A stretch of DNA of 64,000 nucleotides from Sinorhizobium arboris LMG 14919 (GCF_000427465.1 NZ_ATYB01000014.1:1821570-1885569); one strand, 5' to 3'. Shown: positions 17,985-27,235, counted from the stretch's first letter. The notes: generated by a model not told the origin, from the sequence alone. Made by a program: numbers and translations.

Positions 17985-18579
17985 TCTTCAATCCGTGGTT
18001 TTCGAATTCCTGGATGATGGCTGCAGCGACGTCCTCGATGCTGCAGCGGCGTGACATCGCGGTCAGGCGCAGGTTCTGGTAGGCTTCATTCGCGCCGCAG
18101 TTCTTCTGAAGCATCAGCAGTGCCGTTGCCTCTGCGAGGTCCTGGCGCCGCGCAAGGCGATCCTTCAATGCTGCGACGTCCCTATCGAGCGCGCGGCGGC
18201 GGGCAAAACTGTGGCTTGCGACCATCAGCGCACTGTACAGACCGGCGCTGCCGATCGGCTTCAGGAGCTGGGCGTCACACCCTTGCGCGATCGTCCAGGC
18301 TATGCGCCCGGGTGCTTCGGAGCCGATCAGCGCGATGATCGGCAAGGGCGCCTCCCCCTGACGCCAGGGAAATTGCTCGTCATGCCCCATATCTGCATCG
18401 ATCAGGAGGACGTTGAACTCTTCGGCGGACCTATTCCTGGGAAAATCCGGCCAGGCCTGTTCCGCCGCAGTGCCGATACGGGCGCATTGGGCAAAGAGGG
18501 CGTCGACGTTCTGGTGGGGCCGGTGCAGGATGAGCGCCCGCCAGCCGTCGAAATTCGGGGTGTTATGAACGGAACTCAT
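17965..18579 (-). CDS. ANTAR-domain antiterminator, AmiR-like
   Basis: 204-residue protein with an N-terminal receiver-like region lacking obvious phosphorylation residues and a C-terminal ANTAR domain (about residues 130-200: LKDRLARRQDLAEATALLML, then NCGANEAYQNLRLTAMSRRC). ANTAR proteins bind paired RNA hairpins and prevent transcription termination. The start overlaps the AmiC-like gene stop (ATGA). As in Pseudomonas amiC/amiR, the sensor probably holds AmiR inactive until amide binds. The likely RNA target is the hairpin at 19756-19796 upstream of the pair. Confidence 0.88.
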   Translation of the reverse strand: MSSVHNTPNFDGWRALILHRPHQNVDALFAQCARIGTAAEQAWPDFPRNRSAEEFNVLLIDADMGHDEQFPWRQGEAPLPIIALIGSEAPGRIAWTIAQGCDAQLLKPIGSAGLYSALMVASHSFARRRALDRDVAALKDRLARRQDLAEATALLMLQKNCGANEAYQNLRLTAMSRRCSIEDVAAAIIQEFENHGLKNADHGR

Positions 18580-19739
18580 TTCACCACCTTCAGATCGGGC
18601 CGTCCCTCGTCCCGGCCCAGCGGGCGGACAAGCGGCGTGGATGTCAGGAAGGGATCCGGCGCAATGGATTCGTGCGAGCGCTTTACGATCTCGAAACTCC
18701 CATCCGCACGCCCGCGGCCGATATGAGCCGGCAGCTCCACGTGGTTGGTCCATCGGTCGACGCTGATGGTTCCCAGGGGCGTATCGACTGCCTGACCGCG
18801 CAGGGAATTGCGCACCAGGTCCGCATCGTCGCTGCCGCTGCGTGCTATCGCCTCGGCGATCATCACGACGGCACTGAACGCCTGCACGTAGAAGGCGTCG
18901 ACGACGGCGCCCGGGTCCAGGGCCGCAAGCATTCTCAAGAAGGAGTCGTTTTCCGGCGACTCGATCGTGTGGAAGTAGCAACTGACCGTGAAATGTCCCG
19001 CAGCCGCCCGTCCGAGCCCGGCAATCTCGCCCTCGTAGAGGTTGCAGCTGATGACGGGGCACTTATCCGGGTGGAAGCGATCATCTGCTTCAGCGAGCGC
19101 CTGAAAGGCGCGCAGAAAGGCGTATGACGACGGGCCGATCAGGTTGTTCAGGATGAAATCCGGTTTCTTCTCACGCACCTCGTCGACGAGATGGGCGATA
19201 TCCGTGTCTCCGATCGATACGAAGCGCTCGCCCACGACCTCGCCGCCCGAGCGATGGAGAATATCGCGTGCGATCCGGTTGTTCTCCCAGCCCCAGATAT
19301 AGTTCGAGCCGACGAGCATGGCCCTGCTGCCGAAGCGCGGCGCTATATAGTCGAGAAGCGGTACCAGGTGCTGGTTGGCACAGGCGGCAACGTAGATAAG
19401 GTTTTCGGAAACCTCGAAACCTTCATAGACGCATGGATACCAGAGCAGCGCATCGAGCTTCTCGACGACCGGGATCACTTCCTTGCGGCTCCAGGAGGTG
19501 GTGCAGCCCACCACATGGCGGACATCGTGCTCGCGGATCAGCTGCCTGCAAAGCGGCGCATAGCGATCCGCCTCGCCCGCGGGATCGAGATGAAAGGCGT
19601 CGAGCCTGAACGCAAAACGCGGGGATGCGTTGACATGCTCGATCGCTGCCATGGTGCCGCGAAAGCCCTGGCTCGCCGGCTGCGCATAGCTGCCGCTTCG
19701 CGAGAACAATACCCCCACCGGGTAGGTGATGCCCGTCAT
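18576..19739 (-). CDS. AmiC-like amide-binding regulator (type I periplasmic-binding fold)
   Basis: 387-residue cytoplasmic ligand sensor. It begins ITYPVGVLFSRSGSYAQPAS with no signal peptide and contains GCTTSWSRKEVIPVVEKLDA and YPCVYEGFEVSENLIYVAAC, typical of AmiC/UrtA-like proteins. ATG 19737-19739 has GAGGGG upstream; longer readings would run through the leader hairpin. First gene of the operon. By analogy with Pseudomonas AmiC it releases the ANTAR antiterminator when an amide binds. Confidence 0.88.
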   Translation of the reverse strand: MTGITYPVGVLFSRSGSYAQPASQGFRGTMAAIEHVNASPRFAFRLDAFHLDPAGEADRYAPLCRQLIREHDVRHVVGCTTSWSRKEVIPVVEKLDALLWYPCVYEGFEVSENLIYVAACANQHLVPLLDYIAPRFGSRAMLVGSNYIWGWENNRIARDILHRSGGEVVGERFVSIGDTDIAHLVDEVREKKPDFILNNLIGPSSYAFLRAFQALAEADDRFHPDKCPVISCNLYEGEIAGLGRAAAGHFTVSCYFHTIESPENDSFLRMLAALDPGAVVDAFYVQAFSAVVMIAEAIARSGSDDADLVRNSLRGQAVDTPLGTISVDRWTNHVELPAHIGRGRADGSFEIVKRSHESIAPDPFLTSTPLVRPLGRDEGRPDLKVVK

Positions 19740-19755
19740 CCGCCCCTCGAAACGC

Positions 19756-19796
19756 AAAAGGGCCCCGCTGAGAAACAAAGTTTCTCTTCGAGGCCC
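19756..19796 (-). promoter_or_regulatory. Leader hairpin, candidate ANTAR-controlled attenuator
   Basis: On the minus strand, outer arms GGGCC/GGCCC and an inner perfect stem GAGAAAC-TTT-GTTTCTC are followed by TTTT, 17 bases before the amiC-like ATG and about 20 bases after the predicted transcription start. This looks like an intrinsic terminator in a leader, the expected target of the ANTAR protein encoded two genes downstream. I could not identify both hexaloop hairpins with confidence. Confidence 0.65.
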
Positions 19797-19821
19797 AGAT
19801 GCCGACACATAATTTCAGCCA

Positions 19822-19849
19822 AGCCTAGCGCCAGGATACGACTTGTCAA
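19822..19849 (-). promoter_or_regulatory. Putative promoter of the amide-uptake operon
   Basis: Minus-strand TTGACA (19844-19849), 16-base spacer, TAGGCT (19822-19827). The perfect -35 element and the position just upstream of the leader hairpin support it. Confidence 0.55.
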
Positions 19850-19943
19850 TACGAATGGACATAGCGGTGCCGATTTCCGTGGGCGCGGCCGCTCAGGCGC
19901 CGCGGAGAACTGCCCGCGCAGAAGCGCTATAGGGCCGTGGGCA

Positions 19944-20369
19944 TCAGAAGACCGCCAGCAAGAGCGCGCCAGCCGCGATCAGACCGACGCCGAGCCAGTT
20001 TACCAGGCTGAGTTTCTCGCCGAGAAAAAGCACGCCGAACAGCGCAACCAGGACGATCGACAGTTTGTCGAGCGGCGCTACGCGGGCGGCATCGCCGAGC
20101 TTCAGCGCGCGGAAATAGGCGAGCCACGAGGCTCCCGTCGCAACGCCGGAAAGGGTGAGGAAGAGCCAGGCCCGCCCGGAAATCTCCGTCGGGCGCTGCC
20201 ATTGTCCGGTTACCGCGACGATACCGGCGGCCACGAGAAGAATGACGCCCGTTCGGACCAGCGTCGCGAGGTCGGAATTGACGCTTCCGACACCGATTTT
20301 GGCAAAGATGGCAGTCAGCGCCGCGAAGGATGCGGAGAGCAGGGCCCAGAACTGCCAGCTCTGCGTCAT
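19944..20369 (-). CDS. Small EamA-family membrane protein coupled to cobO
   Basis: 141-residue protein with about five hydrophobic segments (FWALLSASFAALTAIFAKIG, TGVILLVAAGIVAV, WLFLTLSGVATGASWLAYF, LSIVLVALFGVLFLG, WLGVGLIAAGALLLAVF). It is a single EamA unit; classical drug/metabolite transporters have two, so it may act as a dimer. Its ATG overlaps the cobO stop (TGATG), which places it in the riboswitch-controlled cobP-W-N-O transcript. A role linked to cobalt or corrinoid transport is possible but purely from position. Confidence 0.85.
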   Translation of the reverse strand: MTQSWQFWALLSASFAALTAIFAKIGVGSVNSDLATLVRTGVILLVAAGIVAVTGQWQRPTEISGRAWLFLTLSGVATGASWLAYFRALKLGDAARVAPLDKLSIVLVALFGVLFLGEKLSLVNWLGVGLIAAGALLLAVF

Positions 20370-21013
20370 CAGAATTCAACGCCCTTCTGGCCTTTGATCC
20401 CCGAGCGGAAGGGATGTTTTACCAGTTCCATCTCCGTCACCAGATCTGCGATCTCGATGAGATCTTCCTTGGCGTTTCGGCCGGTCAGGACCACATGCGT
20501 CATGTGCGGCTTCTCTTCCTTGAGAAAGCGCACGACCTCGGCGACGTCTATATAGTCATAGCGCAGAGCGATGTTGATCTCGTCGAGGAGCACCATGGAG
20601 TTGCGCTCGTCACGGATGAGCTCTTTGGCTTTCTCCCAGGCCTTCGCCGCCATGGCAATGTCGCGGGCACGGTCCTGCGTTTCCCAGGTGAAGCCTTCGC
20701 CGAGCGTGTAGAATTGGCAGATATCGCCGAAATGTTTCTCGATCAGGTCGCGTTCGCCCGTATGCATGGCGCCCTTGATGAACTGAACGACGGCGCACGG
20801 CATTCCGTGGGCGATGTGGCGAAAGATCATGCCGAAGCCGGCTGTCGATTTTCCCTTGCCCTTGCCGGTGTGGACGATGATCAAGCCTTTTTCGTCCGTT
20901 TTCGTCGCCATGATCTTGTCACGGGCGGTCTTCTTCTTCGCCATTTTCATGGCGTGACGCGCCTCGTCCTTTTCGGCAAGGGGTTCGCCGGTATTCGCGG
21001 TCTCGTCGCTCAT
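20369..21013 (-). CDS. cobO: Cob(I)yrinic acid a,c-diamide adenosyltransferase CobO
   Basis: 214-residue ATP:corrinoid adenosyltransferase (BtuR/CobA family). The P-loop GLIIVHTGKGKGKSTAGFGM starts near residue 43, after a lysine-rich N-terminal extension. Further motifs are FVVQFIKGAM-like VVQFIKGAMHTGERDLIE and VLLDEINIALRYDYIDV. It attaches the adenosyl ligand after cobalt insertion. It starts 10 bases after the cobN stop and overlaps the EamA gene. Confidence 0.93.
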   Translation of the reverse strand: MSDETANTGEPLAEKDEARHAMKMAKKKTARDKIMATKTDEKGLIIVHTGKGKGKSTAGFGMIFRHIAHGMPCAVVQFIKGAMHTGERDLIEKHFGDICQFYTLGEGFTWETQDRARDIAMAAKAWEKAKELIRDERNSMVLLDEINIALRYDYIDVAEVVRFLKEEKPHMTHVVLTGRNAKEDLIEIADLVTEMELVKHPFRSGIKGQKGVEF

Positions 21014-21023
21014 GATGTCCTCC

Positions 21024-24000
21024 CTACTGATTTCCGGCCAGAAGACGGTCAGTCGCAGCGCCGCCGGAAAGGCTGTTCAGTTCAAATCGCGCCGAATTGG
21101 AGCGCGGGTTCCACAGGCCGCGGTCGATCGCCTCCAGCAGCCGCTCCGATATTTCCGAAAGCGCGGCCGGGTTCTTTTCGCGAAGAAAGGCGAGAACCTT
21201 CTCGTCGGCAATAAAGGCCTGATAGGTGGCTTCGAAGTGATGGTCGCGCACTGCCCCGGTGGTCGCAGCGAAGGCGAACATGTAATCGACCGTCGCGGCG
21301 ATTTCGAAGGCACCCTTGTAGCCGTGGCGCATCACGCCGTCGATCCACTTCGGATTGACGACGCGGGCACGCACAACACGGCCGATCTCCTCCTCGAGCG
21401 AGCGGATGACCGGCTTTTCCGGACGCGAGTGGTCGTTGTGGTAGATTGCCGGGCGCCGCCCGCCGAGATACTCCGCCGCCGCGCTCATGCCACCTTCGAA
21501 CTGGTAGTAATCGTCACTGTCGAGCAGATCGTGCTCGCGATTGTCCTGGTTCTGGACCACGGCTTCGATCGAGCGCAGGCGCTCTTCGAAAAGGCCGCGC
21601 TCCGCCTTTCCATCCTCACCGGCACCGTAGGCGTAGCCGCCCCAGGCAAGGTAAGCCTCGGCAAGGTCGCCGCGTGTTTCCCAGCCCTTCTCATCGACAA
21701 GCGCCTGCAGGCCCGCGCCATAGGCGCCAGGCTTCGAACCGAAAACGCGATAGGAGGCGCGGCGTTGAGCCTCTTTCGCGTCGACGCCCCGCTTTTCCCA
21801 CTGCCGCGCTTCGGAGCGCATACGGGCCGCGATCATATTGTCGGCATCGTCCTCGTCGAGAGCGCCAACCGCGCGGACTGCCTTGTCGAACAGTGCTATC
21901 TGCTCGGGAAAGGCGTCACGGAAGAAGCCGGAGATACGCAAGGTGACGTCGACGCGGGGACGGCCGAGGACGGCAAGCGGGACGATCTCGTAACCGGTCA
22001 CGCGGCGCGAGGCCATGTCCCAGACGGGCTTTGCGCCGATCAGCGCTAAAGCCTGTGCGATATCGTCTCCGCCGGTACGCATGTTGGAGGTGCCCCAGGC
22101 CGTCAGCCCGAAGGAGGACGGCCATTCGCCATGATCCTGCAGGTAGCGGCGGATCAGCAGCTCCGCCGATTTCTTGCCGAGCTCAAAGGCCGCAGGAGTT
22201 GGCACCGAGCGGCTGTCGACGGAATAGAAATTGCGCCCCGTCGGCAGTACATCCGGACGGCCGCGCGTCGGCGCTCCCGATGGACCGGGAGCGACGAACC
22301 GGCCATCGAGGCCGGTGAGGAGACCTTTGATTTCCGCCTCGCCCGAGCTTCGGATCGAAGGCTTCAGCCGCGTCTCGACCTCGTCAAGCACGGCGCGGGT
22401 GTTGGTCCAGTCACCCGGACATGCCACCTCGCCCGCAACCAATTTCGTGGCGAGCAGTTCTATCCGCTCGACGGTATCGCCGGCGGTGCGCCAGGGCGCA
22501 TTCGAGAGGGCGCTCAGAGGATCGGGCTTCGGACCGGTCCAGGGATCGGACATGACGCAATCGAGCGGGTCGAAGGGTTGCGTGCGCCGGGGACTTCCAC
22601 CCTCTGCCCTGCCCCGCAGGACAGAGGGAGGTGAAGCCGCGCCCAACCCCAAGTCCACCGCAATAGCGCGCTGCAGGCTCTGATCTCCCCCCTCACCCAG
22701 GCCACGCGCCACACGGGCGAGCGCGACGGTAAGATCGGTCAAAAGCCGTCCTTCCGGCGCCAGGCCGAAAATGTGCAAGCCGTCACGGATCTGCATTTCC
22801 TTGAGGTCGCAGAGATAGGCGTCAAGCTTTTCGAGCGCCCGGTTCTCGCTGTCCCCCTTCTCGATGCCGGCGTCCTGGTCAAGCCCTATGTCGCGCACGA
22901 GATCGAGTATCTGCCGGCCGAGCAGCCTGAGCCGCCGCGGATCGCCGCCCGCGGCCTCGTAATATTCGTCGACCAGCGCCTCCAGATCCTTCAGCGGTCC
23001 GTAGGACTCCGCCCGCGTCAAAGGTGGCGTCAGATGGTCGATGATGACGGCGCTCGTTCGCCGCTTGGCCTGCGTGCCCTCGCCGGGATCATTCACGATG
23101 AAGGGATAAAGATGCGGCGTCGGACCGAAAATCGCCTCGGGGTAGCATTCTTCGGAAAGCGCCAGGGCCTTTCCGGGAAGCCATTCGAGGTTACCGTGCT
23201 TGCCCATATGGACGATAGCATGGGCGCCGAAGAGCTCGCGCAGATAGGCATAGAAAGCAAGGTAGCCGTGCGGCGGCACGAGGTCCGGAGCGTGATAGGT
23301 TTCCTTCGGATCGATATTGTAGCCACGCGCCGGCTGGATGCCCACGAGCACATCGCCGAACCGAGCGAGCGGCAGGGCGAAGGCGCCGTCGATGAAGAAG
23401 GGGTCGGCCTCCGGCGCGCCCCAGCGTGCGGTCACGTCCTGCTGAATCTTCTTCGGAAGTGCACCGAAGAAACCCTTGTATTGACTCAGGGAAATCGTTT
23501 CGCGGATTTCCCTGTCGCGGCTCGCCGCATTGGTCGGCCCGGCCATCAGAAAACGGATCAGCGCGTCGCCGTCGTCAGGAACATCGCCTACAGCATAACC
23601 CTCTGCCGTCATCGCCTTCAGCACTTCTATCGTGCCGGCAGGCGTATCAAGGCCGACCCCGTTTCCGAGGCGCCCGTCGCGGTTGGGATAGTTGGCCATG
23701 ACGATGGCGACCCGGCGGCTCCCGGGCCGGGTTCGGCGCAGCTTCGTCCAGTTGGCGGCGAGGCGTGCCGCGAAGCGGGCGCGATCGGCAAGCGGCTCGT
23801 GGCCGACGATATTGGCCTCGACCAGCGGGTCGTAAATCGAAGCCGCCTTGAACGACACGGCACGGGAGAGGACCCGGCCGTCCACCTCCGGCAGCGCGAC
23901 ATTCATGCCGAGATCGCGAGCCATCAGCCCTTGAGCCGAAGCTTCCCACGCCTCCCGCGATGACCCGGAAAAGATGACCTGCAGCACGGGCGCCCCGCCC

Positions 24001-24887
24001 GATTCGAGCACCGTCGGCTGCCGGTCCGCGCCGGGTGCCGAAACGGCAAAGCCGGTGGCGTTCATCACGACATCCGGCACGGCTTCGGCAAAAATCGCTT
24101 CGAGCGTGCCGATCGAAACCGGATCCTTGAGGCTGGAGACGAAAACGGGGAGCGCCCGCACACCCTCGGCCGCCAGCGCCTCGATCAGCACCTCGACCGG
24201 TTTCGTCTCCCCGCTCTGGACGAGAGCGCGGTAGAAGCAGATGGCCACGGTGGGGAAGTCTTTTTCTTCCACGACACTCTGCGGAGCATCACCATCTTTT
24301 CCCCCCGTCAAAGCCATCCACTCGCCGACGCCTATCGCGCCCGCACCTGGCCACCAGATGCCGGCCCTGAGCAGCGGTCGCGCCGGCTGCGGCTTGTCGC
24401 CGCCGTCGATCAACGCCTGCGCATAATCGAGGAAAAGACCAGCATTCTCCGCGCCGCCTTCAGTGAAATAGGCCCAAAGGCGCTGCCGGTCTTCCAACGG
24501 GACGGTGGAAAACGGGTCGACGCCCGGGTCCGGTTTGTCGTCACCCGGCAACACGGCGATCTGGAATTTATTCGCAACCGCCGCGGCGTGGAGCGCCTCC
24601 AGGACGTAACGGAAATAGCTCGCACCACCGAGTGGCCGAACGACGATCAGCTTCGCATGCCTCGCCGTACGTTCGATGTAAGTGTCGACGGACATCGGAT
24701 GCATGAAATTCATCAGGCTGGCGATACGCAGGCTTCTTGCGCCCGCACGCTGACGATGGGCAGCTGCAATCGAGGCAAGCTCCGTATCGGCCGCCGACAG
24801 GAACAATATGTCGCCCGGGCTCTGTCCGAGGTCGATCGCCTCGTTACCGTCGGCGATCGCTCCTTTTTGAGCTAGGAGGAGATGCAT
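21024..24887 (-). CDS. cobN: Cobaltochelatase subunit CobN
   Basis: 1287-residue large subunit of the aerobic ATP-dependent cobaltochelatase, which inserts cobalt into hydrogenobyrinate a,c-diamide. Start ATG 24885-24887 (MHLLLAQKGAIADGNEAIDL) has GGGAGC five bases upstream. Signature regions include VHMGKHGNLEWLPGKALALS, the Glu/His-rich ETYHAPDLVPPHGYLAFYAY and HNDHSRPEKPVIRSLEEEIG. Around residues 750-767 the reading frame passes through a GC-rich palindrome (22594-22636), encoding a Ser/Pro/Arg-rich stretch that looks inserted. The CobS and CobT partners are not in this window. Confidence 0.95.
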   Translation of the reverse strand: MHLLLAQKGAIADGNEAIDLGQSPGDILFLSAADTELASIAAAHRQRAGARSLRIASLMNFMHPMSVDTYIERTARHAKLIVVRPLGGASYFRYVLEALHAAAVANKFQIAVLPGDDKPDPGVDPFSTVPLEDRQRLWAYFTEGGAENAGLFLDYAQALIDGGDKPQPARPLLRAGIWWPGAGAIGVGEWMALTGGKDGDAPQSVVEEKDFPTVAICFYRALVQSGETKPVEVLIEALAAEGVRALPVFVSSLKDPVSIGTLEAIFAEAVPDVVMNATGFAVSAPGADRQPTVLESGGAPVLQVIFSGSSREAWEASAQGLMARDLGMNVALPEVDGRVLSRAVSFKAASIYDPLVEANIVGHEPLADRARFAARLAANWTKLRRTRPGSRRVAIVMANYPNRDGRLGNGVGLDTPAGTIEVLKAMTAEGYAVGDVPDDGDALIRFLMAGPTNAASRDREIRETISLSQYKGFFGALPKKIQQDVTARWGAPEADPFFIDGAFALPLARFGDVLVGIQPARGYNIDPKETYHAPDLVPPHGYLAFYAYLRELFGAHAIVHMGKHGNLEWLPGKALALSEECYPEAIFGPTPHLYPFIVNDPGEGTQAKRRTSAVIIDHLTPPLTRAESYGPLKDLEALVDEYYEAAGGDPRRLRLLGRQILDLVRDIGLDQDAGIEKGDSENRALEKLDAYLCDLKEMQIRDGLHIFGLAPEGRLLTDLTVALARVARGLGEGGDQSLQRAIAVDLGLGAASPPSVLRGRAEGGSPRRTQPFDPLDCVMSDPWTGPKPDPLSALSNAPWRTAGDTVERIELLATKLVAGEVACPGDWTNTRAVLDEVETRLKPSIRSSGEAEIKGLLTGLDGRFVAPGPSGAPTRGRPDVLPTGRNFYSVDSRSVPTPAAFELGKKSAELLIRRYLQDHGEWPSSFGLTAWGTSNMRTGGDDIAQALALIGAKPVWDMASRRVTGYEIVPLAVLGRPRVDVTLRISGFFRDAFPEQIALFDKAVRAVGALDEDDADNMIAARMRSEARQWEKRGVDAKEAQRRASYRVFGSKPGAYGAGLQALVDEKGWETRGDLAEAYLAWGGYAYGAGEDGKAERGLFEERLRSIEAVVQNQDNREHDLLDSDDYYQFEGGMSAAAEYLGGRRPAIYHNDHSRPEKPVIRSLEEEIGRVVRARVVNPKWIDGVMRHGYKGAFEIAATVDYMFAFAATTGAVRDHHFEATYQAFIADEKVLAFLREKNPAALSEISERLLEAIDRGLWNPRSNSARFELNSLSGGAATDRLLAGNQ
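22594..22636. repeat. GC-rich palindromic element inside cobN
   Basis: Arms CCCTCTG (22600-22606) and CAGAGGG (22622-22628) with an inner CCTGC-CCC-GCAGG stem, flanked by CTTCCA and GGTGAAG. Similar to rhizobial intergenic mosaic palindromes, but here it lies in frame in the coding sequence. Confidence 0.6.
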
Positions 24888-25033
24888 GATTGCTCCCGGA
24901 ACGAAGATCTCTCCCCAGCCCGTCCCCACAAGCGGGAGGGGCCAAACCACGCCCGGCGCAGCCGCTCCGCACGGGCCCGTTGCCCCTGCCGCACCGTAGC
25001 GCCCAGGCGACGAGCCAGCGGTTGCGGCAAACG

Positions 25034-25074
25034 CCTCCCAGACTCCTCCCCCTTGCGAGGAGCGGTCTGGGAGG
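25034..25074. repeat. Intergenic palindrome between cobW and cobN
   Basis: Arms CCTCCCAGAC (25034-25043) and GTCTGGGAGG (25065-25074) with an inner TCCTC/GAGGA pair. It lies in the 216-base gap between cobW and cobN, which also contains a degenerate second element near 24910-24943 (CTCCCC/GGGAGG). No T run follows, so it is more likely a mosaic repeat or mRNA-processing hairpin than a terminator. Confidence 0.55.
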
Positions 25075-25103
25075 GGAAATTCAGTCTAACGCTCAAGACC
25101 GCC

Positions 25104-26168
25104 TCACACGAGCGCGGAAATCGCCGCGCGCACGGCCGGCTCGTCCATGTCATGCAGCCCGATGACGACGAGACGCGTGCGGCGTGTTTCGCCGGCAGCC
25201 CATGGACGGTCGAAATACTGGTCGATGCGGCTGCCGACCGCCTGGATCAGGAGACGCATCGGTTTGCCCGGAACGTCGGCGAAGCCTTTGAGGCGAAGTA
25301 CGTCGTGTTCTGCGATGACACCCTTGAGCCGTTCGATGAAAGTGGCAGGGTCGGCGATGGCGCCGAGCTCGACGACGAAGCTGTCGAACTCGTCGTGGTC
25401 GTGCTCCTCGCCTGCCTCATGCTCCATCTCGTGGTGAGACTTCCGGTTGACGATATCGCCCTCGGTACCCACTCCAAGCCCGAGCAGAACGGCAGCGGCT
25501 ACCTCGCCGTTCCTCGCCTCGATCATGGCGGGCTTACGGGTGATGCGGGAGGCGACCTCTTCGCGCACGGACCTCAGCCCGGCGGCGTCAATGAGATCCG
25601 TCTTGTTGAGAACGATCAGGTCGGCGGCGGTGAGTTGATCCTCGAAGAGCTCTTCAAGCGGGCTCTCGTGGTCGAGATTCTCGTCGCCGACGCGCAGCGC
25701 ATCGACCCTGTCGTGATCATCTGCAAAGCGGCCGGCGGCGACGGCAGCGCTATCGACTACTGTGACGACGCCATCGACCGTGACTTCACTGCGGATATCC
25801 GGCCAGTTGAATGCGGCGACGAGCGGCTGCGGCAGCGCCAAGCCCGAGGTCTCGATGACGATGTGATCCGGCCGATACTCTCTCTCAAGCAGCTTCGTCA
25901 TGGTCGGGATGAAGTCGTCGGCAACGGTGCAGCAAATGCAGCCATTGGTCAGTTCGATGATATCCTCTTCCGAGCAGGCTTCCGCTCCGCAGCCCTTCAG
26001 CACGTCGCCGTCGACCCCGAGGTCGCCGAACTCGTTGATGATCAGCGCGATGCGCTTGCCGCCGGCATTCTGCAGCAGGTTGCGAATCATCGTCGTCTTG
26101 CCGGCACCGAGAAAGCCGGTAATGACGGTAGCCGGTATCTTGCCCTGCTGAGCCCTTGCGACTGTCAT
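25104..26168 (-). CDS. cobW: Cobalamin biosynthesis GTPase CobW
   Basis: 354-residue G3E-family metallochaperone GTPase. N-terminal P-loop ATVITGFLGAGKTTMIRNLL, metal-binding CxCC motif in ELTNGCICCTVADDF, and NKTDLID as the guanine-specificity motif. A His/Asp/Glu-rich segment (HHEMEHEAGEEHDHDEFD, about residues 240-260) separates the GTPase from the C-terminal CobW_C domain. CobW is thought to deliver Co(II) to the CobNST chelatase; the cobN gene follows directly. It starts three bases after the cobP stop. Confidence 0.94.
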   Translation of the reverse strand: MTVARAQQGKIPATVITGFLGAGKTTMIRNLLQNAGGKRIALIINEFGDLGVDGDVLKGCGAEACSEEDIIELTNGCICCTVADDFIPTMTKLLEREYRPDHIVIETSGLALPQPLVAAFNWPDIRSEVTVDGVVTVVDSAAVAAGRFADDHDRVDALRVGDENLDHESPLEELFEDQLTAADLIVLNKTDLIDAAGLRSVREEVASRITRKPAMIEARNGEVAAAVLLGLGVGTEGDIVNRKSHHEMEHEAGEEHDHDEFDSFVVELGAIADPATFIERLKGVIAEHDVLRLKGFADVPGKPMRLLIQAVGSRIDQYFDRPWAAGETRRTRLVVIGLHDMDEPAVRAAISALV

Positions 26169-26171
26169 GGA

Positions 26172-26699
26172 TCAACCCTTTATTTTCAGCGGCAGTCCGG
26201 CCGCGACAAAGTAAACTTCTGCGGATTTCGCCGCCACGATCTGATGAAGCCTGCCGGCGTGATCGCGAAAGTCGCGCGCCATCCGGTTTTCCGGGACGAT
26301 CCCGAGACCGACCTCATTCGAGACGAAAACGAGACGCGAGCGCGCCTCGGAGAGAAAGGATGCAAGCGCGGCGAATTCGGCGGCCACGTCGCGCTCTTCC
26401 ATCATCAGATTGGTCACCCACAGGGTCAGGCAGTCTACGAGGACGGCGCGCCCGGGCTCGTCGATGCGGCCAAGCAGTCCCACGAGATCGAGCGGCTCCT
26501 CATGCGTCGTCCAACCCTTGCCCTGCCGTGCGGCCCGGTGAAGGGCGATGCGCTCGCGCATCTCCTCGTCGAAGGCCCGGCCGGTCGCCAGGTAATGCAT
26601 CGGCAACCCGAGGGTCTCGATGAGCTCTTCCGCAAAGGCAGATTTCCCCGAGCGCGCGCCGCCGAGCACGAGGGTCGGGCCGATACTGGAAATGGCCAT
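26172..26699 (-). CDS. cobP: Adenosylcobinamide kinase/guanylyltransferase CobP
   Basis: 175-residue bifunctional enzyme (CobU family) that phosphorylates adenosylcobinamide and transfers GMP to form AdoCbi-GDP. P-loop [20 protein letters not shown] near residue 8, [20 protein letters not shown] near residue 125. ATG 26697-26699 begins just before the P-loop; longer readings go back into the riboswitch leader. First gene after the riboswitch, followed at once by cobW. Confidence 0.93.
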   Translation of the reverse strand: MAISSIGPTLVLGGARSGKSAFAEELIETLGLPMHYLATGRAFDEEMRERIALHRAARQGKGWTTHEEPLDLVGLLGRIDEPGRAVLVDCLTLWVTNLMMEERDVAAEFAALASFLSEARSRLVFVSNEVGLGIVPENRMARDFRDHAGRLHQIVAAKSAEVYFVAAGLPLKIKG

Positions 26700-26832
26700 G
26701 CCGCTCGCCTCAGTTATGACTGCGGCGGCAATGGCGAATGGGCGCGCCAAAAACGCGTTCGACTGAAAGTCTTCGAGCCACGACAACCTCCGTGCTGGCG
26801 TTGGGGAGCATCTCCCCTCGGGCGGAATGCCC

Positions 26833-27228
26833 TGACGGATGGCAGGTCTCCTGGCTCACGGCGTCACGATCCTCGTTGCCGCAGGGTTCGGCGGACCGGT
26901 TCGGCCCGAAAAACAATGCGGCAGAGGATCGAACGGGTTCGCCTCACCTTCCCGGCGCTTGCAGCATCGCGAAGGGCGGACGATTCGTAGAAGAAGAGGC
27001 GTCCTGCCCGGCTGATCACGATGCCACGCCAGTGGCTTTTCCGGCACCCTTCGGTTTCCGTGAGGCCGCCCCATGCGGATCGTCGAAAACCGGCGAAATG
27101 CCCGATGGCGAACCCTGACCGTTCTACAGTCGCGGGGTCGGCTGCGATAAGGGCGCCCGGCGTGGGTCCGCCCCGTCACATTCCCATTTACTCCCCCGCC
27201 CCACCTTCGGCACGAGGGAACCATCCAT
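26833..27228 (-). promoter_or_regulatory. Cobalamin (adenosylcobalamin) riboswitch
   Basis: About 395 bases of structured leader on the minus strand. Core words in order from 27228 downward: ATGGTTCCC, AATGGGAA, GCCGACCCCGCGACTG, AAGCCACTGG (B12 box, near 27032-27038), GGGAAGGTGAGGCGAA, and GTGAGCCAGGAGACCTGCC (26841-26859), which is the conserved core of this class. It sits directly after a good promoter and about 130 bases before cobP. Coenzyme B12 binding should repress the cobP-W-N-O-EamA transcript. Confidence 0.93.
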
Positions 27229-27235
27229 GTTGCGT

